From contig MU646323.1 of the NCBI GenBank assembly GCA_026770585.1, positions 923,388 through 934,199 on the forward strand: DNA of 10,812 bases. Direction: 5' to 3'. The stretch is from Baffinella frigidus (lineage: Eukaryota; Cryptophyceae; Cryptomonadales; Baffinellaceae). The notes under the pieces were generated by a model, which made no database searches, was not told the DNA's origin, and saw only the letters and a program-made list of their open reading frames with translations. The position numbers and the translations under genes were made by a program. Below are positions 6,864-10,812 of the stretch, piece by piece (positions within the stretch are counted from its first letter, which is position 1; every line of letters starts with the position of its first letter).

Positions 6864-6950
6864 CCCTGTTTCTGACGGAAACACAGGGAACAGGAAACAC
6901 CAGATCGACCTGTTTCCGTTTCCGGAAACCAGCCTTGTTTCTGGGAAACA
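6864..6950. promoter_or_regulatory. GTTTCC/GGAAAC palindromes, promoter cluster 2
   Basis: CCTGTTTCTGACGGAAACA (from 6865), the perfect 12-mer GTTTCCGGAAAC (6918-6929) and TGTTTCTGGGAAACA (6936-6950) lie about 100-180 bp upstream of the WD40 start. The shared half-site with cluster 1 suggests one regulator for both genes (inference). Confidence 0.5.
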
Positions 6951-7043
6951 CAATCCCCCTCGCCCACCCCTTGTACGAGGTGGTGAGCTTGCGGGAGAGG
7001 GCGAGTTTTGCGGCGCGGGAACGATTCATCTGCTGCCCGCACG

Positions 7044-10000
7044 ATGCTCGCGGTCGGGTCGGCGAAGGGGCACCTGTCGGTGATGGACGCTGCGACAGGG
7101 GAGGAGCGGCTCAGTTTGCAGGGTCATTCCGAGCCGGTTCGCTGCGTGGCGCTGTCCGCAGACGGAAGAACGATGGCGAGCGGCTCATGGGACCGGTCGT
7201 GGAAGCTGTGGGATGCGCGCACGGGCGACCAGATAGCGTCGACGTCGGGGCACGACGGGAAAAACGGTTGCTGCTGCGACGTGAATGAAGGGGGGAGATG
7301 CAAGGCATTGAATAAAAAGTGCGAGGTGGTTGGACACTTCATGGCGCTGAACGCGATCGCGTTCGCGACGAGCGGGGCGAGAGTGGCCACCGCGGGATCC
7401 GACTGTTTGGTGATCCTGTGGCAGGACACGGGCGCGCCGGTGTCGCTCATGGCTGGGCACACGAAAGGCAAACCCTAAACCCTAAACCCTAAACCCTAAA
7501 CCCTAAACCCTAAACCCTAAACCCTAAACCCTAAAACCCTAAAACCCTAATCCCTAAACCCTAAACCCTAAACCCTAAACCCTAAACCCTAAACCCTAAA
7601 CCCTAAAAGGCGTGAACATCGTGGCCTTCTCCGGCGACGGCGCGCAGCTCGCGAGCGGGGGCGACGACAGAAGCGTCCGGATCTGGAACGCTTTCAACGG
7701 CGACCCCCTCCGCACCCTCGCCAACGCGCACACCCGCGGGGTCACCGCGCTCTGCTACTCACCATGCTCCACGCGCCTCGCGAGCGCGGGGGGCGACCGG
7801 CTGGTCAAAGTGTGGGATGCCGATTATTGGGAGCCGCTGCTGACGCTGGAGGGGCATGAGGATCGGGCGCTGACGCTTGCGTTTTCGCCGGATGGTGGCA
7901 CGCTTGCGTCTGGCGGCGACGACCGTTCGGTGTGGCCCTAACCTCATCCGGGAACATGTTTAATCTAAAAGAAAATGGCCTATCAAACGGATTCTAAACC
8001 GGATTCTAGCCCTAATTAAATTCACTTAGGGCCCTAATTAATCTTCTTCTACCTCCTATGAACACATAGGGATCCATTTTATTTTAAATGAAACATGTCC
8101 CCGGATTCAACCCCTAACCGATCGTGAAGCGGTCGTGTTTGTCAACTTAATCAACCTCGCCTTTCCCCCTCACCCCTCACCCCTCAACACTCAACACTCA
8201 ACACTCAACACTCAACCTTAACCCCGACACCCGACACCCGAAACCCTACCCTGCTCTTCATAAGCCCTCTACACCCTACACCGTAAAACAGGTGCGCGTG
8301 TGGGATTCCGTGTCAGGGGAGCAGCGGTTGTTCCACCAGCCCTCCCAAGTGGCTCAAATAGCGCCCTGGAAGGTCTTCGAATTTACCTTGCATCGGGGTC
8401 GGATCCGACCCCGATGTCAAGATAAATCGAAAATGTTACAGAGCACTATTTGAGCCACCTCCCAAGGGCTAGTGGTTCCTGCGGGGACACGCCGGGGAGG
8501 GCTGGCCCTAATGAAAATTACGTAGGGGCCCTAATTAACCTTGGTCGAACTCCAAATCAGTAAAAACAAATAATTAAAAAAAACATTCTCCCGGAGTAAA
8601 AACCTTCCACCCTTACCTGAAACCATAAATCAGGTGCGCGTGTGGGATTCCGTGTCAGGGGAGCAGAGACTGTTCCTGCGCGGACACGACGGGGAGGGGG
8701 GCTGTTCCTGCGCACGGTCCGAATCCCTGGACCCAACCCCATTTTGTTTACCCTAAACCCTGTTCTTCCTAAACCCTAAACCCTAAACCCGGCCCTTCAT
8801 AAATCCCAAAACCTCAACCCTGTCCTGCGCGAGGTCCAAACCCCAGAGACGGTCTCTGCTCTTGAACCCTGAACCCTTCTCGTGAACCGTAAACCCTTCT
8901 CGGCATAAACCCTAGACCGTGCTCGTTATCAAACCCAAACTCTAAACCCTGCTCTTCATAAACCCTAGACCTGCTCTTCATAAACCCTAAACCCCAAGCC
9001 CAACCCCCAAGTTCTCAACCACAACCCCTGAACCCTCAACCTCACACGCCGAACCCTAAACCCTAAACTCTAAACCCCAAACCCCAAACCCCAAACCCCA
9101 AACTCTGAACCTCACACCAGATTCGGCGCACTGGACGAGGATTGCTCTTCCAACCCCTAAAACCCTCAACCCTAATCCCTAAACCCTGATCCCTGACCCC
9201 TAAAACCTTGCACCAGATTCGGGGCGCTCAATAAGGATTGCGCCTTCCTCGGAAAAACCTCAAACCCCAAACCCTAAACTCTGGACCTGACACCAGATTC
9301 GGGGTGCTGAACGAGGAGTGCGCCTTCCTCGAAAGAACCCCAAACCCCAAACCATTAACTCTGAAGCTCACACCAGATTCGGTGCGCTGAACGAGGATTG
9401 CGCGTGTCTCGGGCACCGGGAGGCTGTGCGCGCTGTGGTGCTCTCCCCTAACCCCTAAACCCTAAACCCTGAACCCTAAACCCTAACCCCTAAACCCTAA
9501 ACCCTAGACCCTTAACCCTAAACCCTAAACCCTGAACTCTAAACCCTAAACCCTCTTCTTCTTCCTCTTCCGCAAAACCTTAAACTAAACCCTCGTCTCC
9601 CCTAATCCCTGAATATTGCTCGTTTTGAACACTCAACAATGTTCTCCCCTAAACACTGAACCCTGTTCTGCTGAAATCCTAATTCCTCTTCTTTACAAAC
9701 CCTAAACCCTAAACCCTAAACCCTAGACCCCAGGCCCCAGACCCGAAACCCGAAACCCGAAACCCGAAACCCGAAACCCGAACCCTAATCCCCAATACCT
9801 GAACTAGGTGTTCTCCCTGTGCGGGCGGACACTCGCGAGCGGGAGCCTAGACGGCATGTATAAGGTAACCCGAGACCCGAGACCCGAACCCCGCAACCAT
9901 ACACCATAACCACTAAGACATGGACTATAATTTTTACGGTGTGGAACCCGAAACCCGAAACCCGAAACCCGAAACTTGAAACCCGAAACCCAGTCCCTAA

Positions 10001-10740
10001 ACCCTGAAACTTAAACCCTAAACCCTAAACCCTAAACCCTAAACCCTAAACCCTGAACCCTAAACTCTAAACCCTAAACCCTAGACCCTAAAGCCCAAAC
10101 ACCAAACCCTAATCCCTGATCCCTGATCCCTAAACCCAAACCTCGAAACCCTAAACCCCACCCCCTAAACCCTAAACCCTAAACCCTAAACCCTACACCC
10201 CAAACCCCACACCCCAAACACCAAACACCAAACACCAAACCCTAAACCCCAAAACGTAACCCAGGTGTGGAATGCGGCGATTGGGGCGAGGCTCCGCGCC
10301 TTCACTATGGGCCAAGAGGTCTCTTCAAATCCTACGCCTCAAACCCTAAACCCTAAACCCTAAACCCTAAACCCTAAACCCTAAACCCTAAACCCTAAAC
10401 CCTAAACCCTAAACACAAACCCTAAACCCTATAAGAGTTATCCTAAACCCGAAACCCTACACCTCGAAACTCAAACAGTACAAGAGGTTTCCCAACCCCT
10501 GAACCCCTAAACCCGAAACCCCCAACCCCCCAACCCCAAACCCCCAAACCCTCAACACCAAACACCAAACGCCAGGTGTCCTGCGTCGCGATCCTCAGCC
10601 ACGCAGGCTCCCTCTCGCCCTTGCCTGAACAGCAACAGCAAGAGGGGGGGCAGCAGCAGGGATCAGCAGGGTTCAAGCTTTCTGGTGGCATGCACCGCCA
10701 GGGCTCGTTTTTCCCGCCGGCGGGGCAGGTTCTCAACTGA
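7044..10740 (+). CDS. WD40-repeat beta-propeller protein, 7 exons
   Basis: Exons: 7044-7467, 7610-7929, 8634-8716, 9377-9437, 9808-9864, 10265-10318, 10576-10740; 1164 nt, 387 aa, stop TGA. WD repeats occur at about 28-68 (WKLWD), 69-137 (VILWQ), 138-181 (VRIWN), 182-223 (VKVWD), 224-264 (VRVWD) and 265-331 (YKVWN). Residues 1-27 supply three strands of a blade, and VSCVAILSHAGS (334-345) supplies the fourth. That gives seven blades closed velcro-fashion, after which comes a Gln/Gly-rich tail (348-362 region). Blades 3 and 7 share an unusual Cys-rich insert. Such proteins are scaffolds, and no partner is evident. Joins are supported by phase and by blade structure crossing them, e.g. GGDDRS|VRVWD and GMYK|VWNAA. 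The start is the first ATG in frame; the frame is open upstream to a TTG at 7008. An alternative is that CAG|GTTCTC near 10728 is another donor and the gene continues beyond the window. Confidence 0.83.
7468..7609 (+). repeat. WD40 intron 1: nearly pure telomere array, GC-AG
   Basis: 142 bp, almost only CCCTAAA. AAAGGC stands at both junctions (7464-7469 and 7606-7611), so only a 136-bp array with one copy of the 6-mer is extra. 142 is not a multiple of 3 and the array holds stops, so unspliced RNA would truncate the protein after GHTKGKP. Splicing as AAAG|GCAAAC...TAAAAG|GC restores GHTKGVNIVAFS. Confidence 0.85.
8292..8503 (+). pseudogene. Disrupted copy of WD40 exon 3
   Basis: After ACAG it reads VRVWDSVSGEQRLF as in exon 3. 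It is then interrupted by extra DNA and the foldback element F, and resumes as TTCCTGCGGGGACACGCCGG, matching LRGHDGEG. Read through, it meets TGA at the end of F. The intact copy at 8634 is therefore taken as the used exon. Confidence 0.75.
8350..8457. mobile_element. MITE-like foldback element F, 108 bp
   Basis: Perfect 12-bp terminal inverted repeats TGGCTCAAATAG/CTATTTGAGCCA and a perfect 9-bp target-site duplication CCTCCCAAG (8341-8349, 8458-8466). A perfect 26-bp palindrome (8391-8416) lies exactly at the centre. The whole element is one symmetric imperfect hairpin. The duplication length fits Mutator-like elements. Confidence 0.9.
8717..9376 (+). other. WD40 intron 3: telomere-like repeats and three exon-4 relics
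   Basis: Donor CACG|GTCCGA; acceptor CACCAG. 8744-9110 is degenerate CCCTAAA with a recurring CCTGCTCTTCATAAA variant. No other gene is seen. The join gives CSCA-R-FGALNEDC in phase, and the same pattern (CCC...ALNKKC...GH) is seen uninterrupted in exon 1, which supports it. Confidence 0.75.
9115..9410 (+). repeat. 80-96-bp tandem repeat of the exon 4 start (4 copies)
   Basis: CACCAG|ATTCGG recurs with the exon start at 9121, 9217, 9297 and 9377. The copies read FGALDEDC, FGALNKDCAFLG, FGVLNEECAFLE and FGALNEDCACLGHREAV; only the last continues as coding. Telomere-like CAAACCCCAAACC links separate them. Confidence 0.85.
9438..9807 (+). repeat. WD40 intron 4: telomere-like array
   Basis: CCCTAAA units with variants, then AAACCCG units (about 9738-9780). 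The intron starts GTGCTCTCCC and the next exon starts GTGTTCTCCC, a 9-of-10 direct repeat across the intron. Confidence 0.8.
9865..10264 (+). repeat. WD40 intron 5: telomere-like array
   Basis: Donor AAG|GTAACC; acceptor CCCAG. It contains CGAGACC and CGAAACC units near 9868-9990, CCCTAAA near 10015-10200 and CAAACAC near 10210-10240. No gene is seen. Confidence 0.8.
10319..10575 (+). repeat. WD40 intron 6: telomere array
   Basis: Donor GAG|GTCTCT; acceptor GCCAG. The core is about ten CCCTAAA units (10343-10414), followed by CCCGAAA and CCCCAAA variants. Confidence 0.8.
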
Positions 10741-10812
10741 GCCCTGAACCCCTAAACCCTGAACCCTAAACCCTAAACCCTAAACCCTAAACCCTAAACC
10801 CTAAACCCTGAA
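10741..10812 (+). repeat. Telomere-like array at the right edge
   Basis: CCCTGAA and CCCTAAA units directly after the TGA, continuing out of the window. It is either downstream DNA or the start of another intron. Confidence 0.85.

Larger units (their letters stand above)
6544..7043. promoter_or_regulatory. Shared divergent promoter region
   Basis: 500 bp between the start codons of the two divergent genes. It contains no telomere-like repeat. It has several GTTTCC/GGAAAC inverted motifs, listed separately, which could bind a dimeric factor. No TATA box or start site can be fixed by eye. Confidence 0.55.
7930..8633 (+). other. WD40 intron 2, with a duplicated exon 3 inside
   Basis: Donor TCG|GTGTGG; acceptor ATCAG. 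It contains AT-rich DNA with repeated CCCTAATTAA motifs (about 8010-8040 and 8527-8538), a CTCACCC/CTCAACA array (8166-8220) and a broken copy of exon 3. The repeated GGCCCTAATTAA and exon copies suggest a tandem duplication of roughly 350-500 bp. Confidence 0.7.

Noticed and set aside
5931-6953. A 340-codon open frame on the minus strand
   Set aside because: Only its last third (from about 6188) is coding-like. The real N-terminus lies in another frame and joins at the 6334/6190 intron; the upstream part is promoter and frame shadow.
8744-9110. CRISPR-like regular repeats
   Set aside because: Units are 7-mers without spacers and belong to telomere-like arrays in a eukaryotic intron.
10443-10736. 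A 97-codon minus-strand frame at the right end
   Set aside because: Antisense to WD40 exon 7 and repeat translation (GVWGWGVGG).

Overview
The window looks like a chromosome end from the nucleus of a eukaryotic alga. It opens with about 110 bp of the telomere repeat CCCTAAA (the TTTAGGG type) and carries two divergent, intron-rich, GC-rich genes. The minus-strand gene starts with a signal peptide followed by Phe (AGA|F). That is the usual entry signal for plastids of red-algal secondary origin (cryptophytes, haptophytes, stramenopiles). A cryptophyte is my best guess, but it is an inference.

Layout. 1-110 is telomere. 133-6543 (minus) is a gene for an NmrA-type atypical short-chain dehydrogenase/reductase, which I read as 11 exons (368 aa) running toward the telomere and stopping about 23 bp from it. 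6544-7043 is a shared divergent promoter region with GTTTCC/GGAAAC palindromes. 7044-10740 (plus) is a seven-bladed WD40 protein gene of 7 exons (387 aa). No single reading frame shows either gene. Both emerge when exons are joined at GT-AG or GC-AG sites with matching phase, and the joined proteins follow the family patterns.

The unusual part is the introns. All but one of the 16 are long, and most consist largely of telomere-like repeats (CCCTAAA and variants CCCCAAA, CCCTCAA, CCCTGAA, CCCGAAA). Almost every array is C-rich in the sense of transcription: G-rich on the plus strand under the minus gene, C-rich on the plus strand under the plus gene. The introns also hold extra, mostly decayed copies of the edges of neighbouring exons and at least six short foldback (MITE-like) elements, several with target-site duplications. 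One of these duplications copies a splice donor.

Together this suggests a subtelomeric zone where telomeric DNA invades genes and is tolerated as introns, because C-rich arrays lack AG and GT. The exon structures are read by eye from sequence; RNA data would settle them. The two genes share a promoter region, but I see no functional link between their products.
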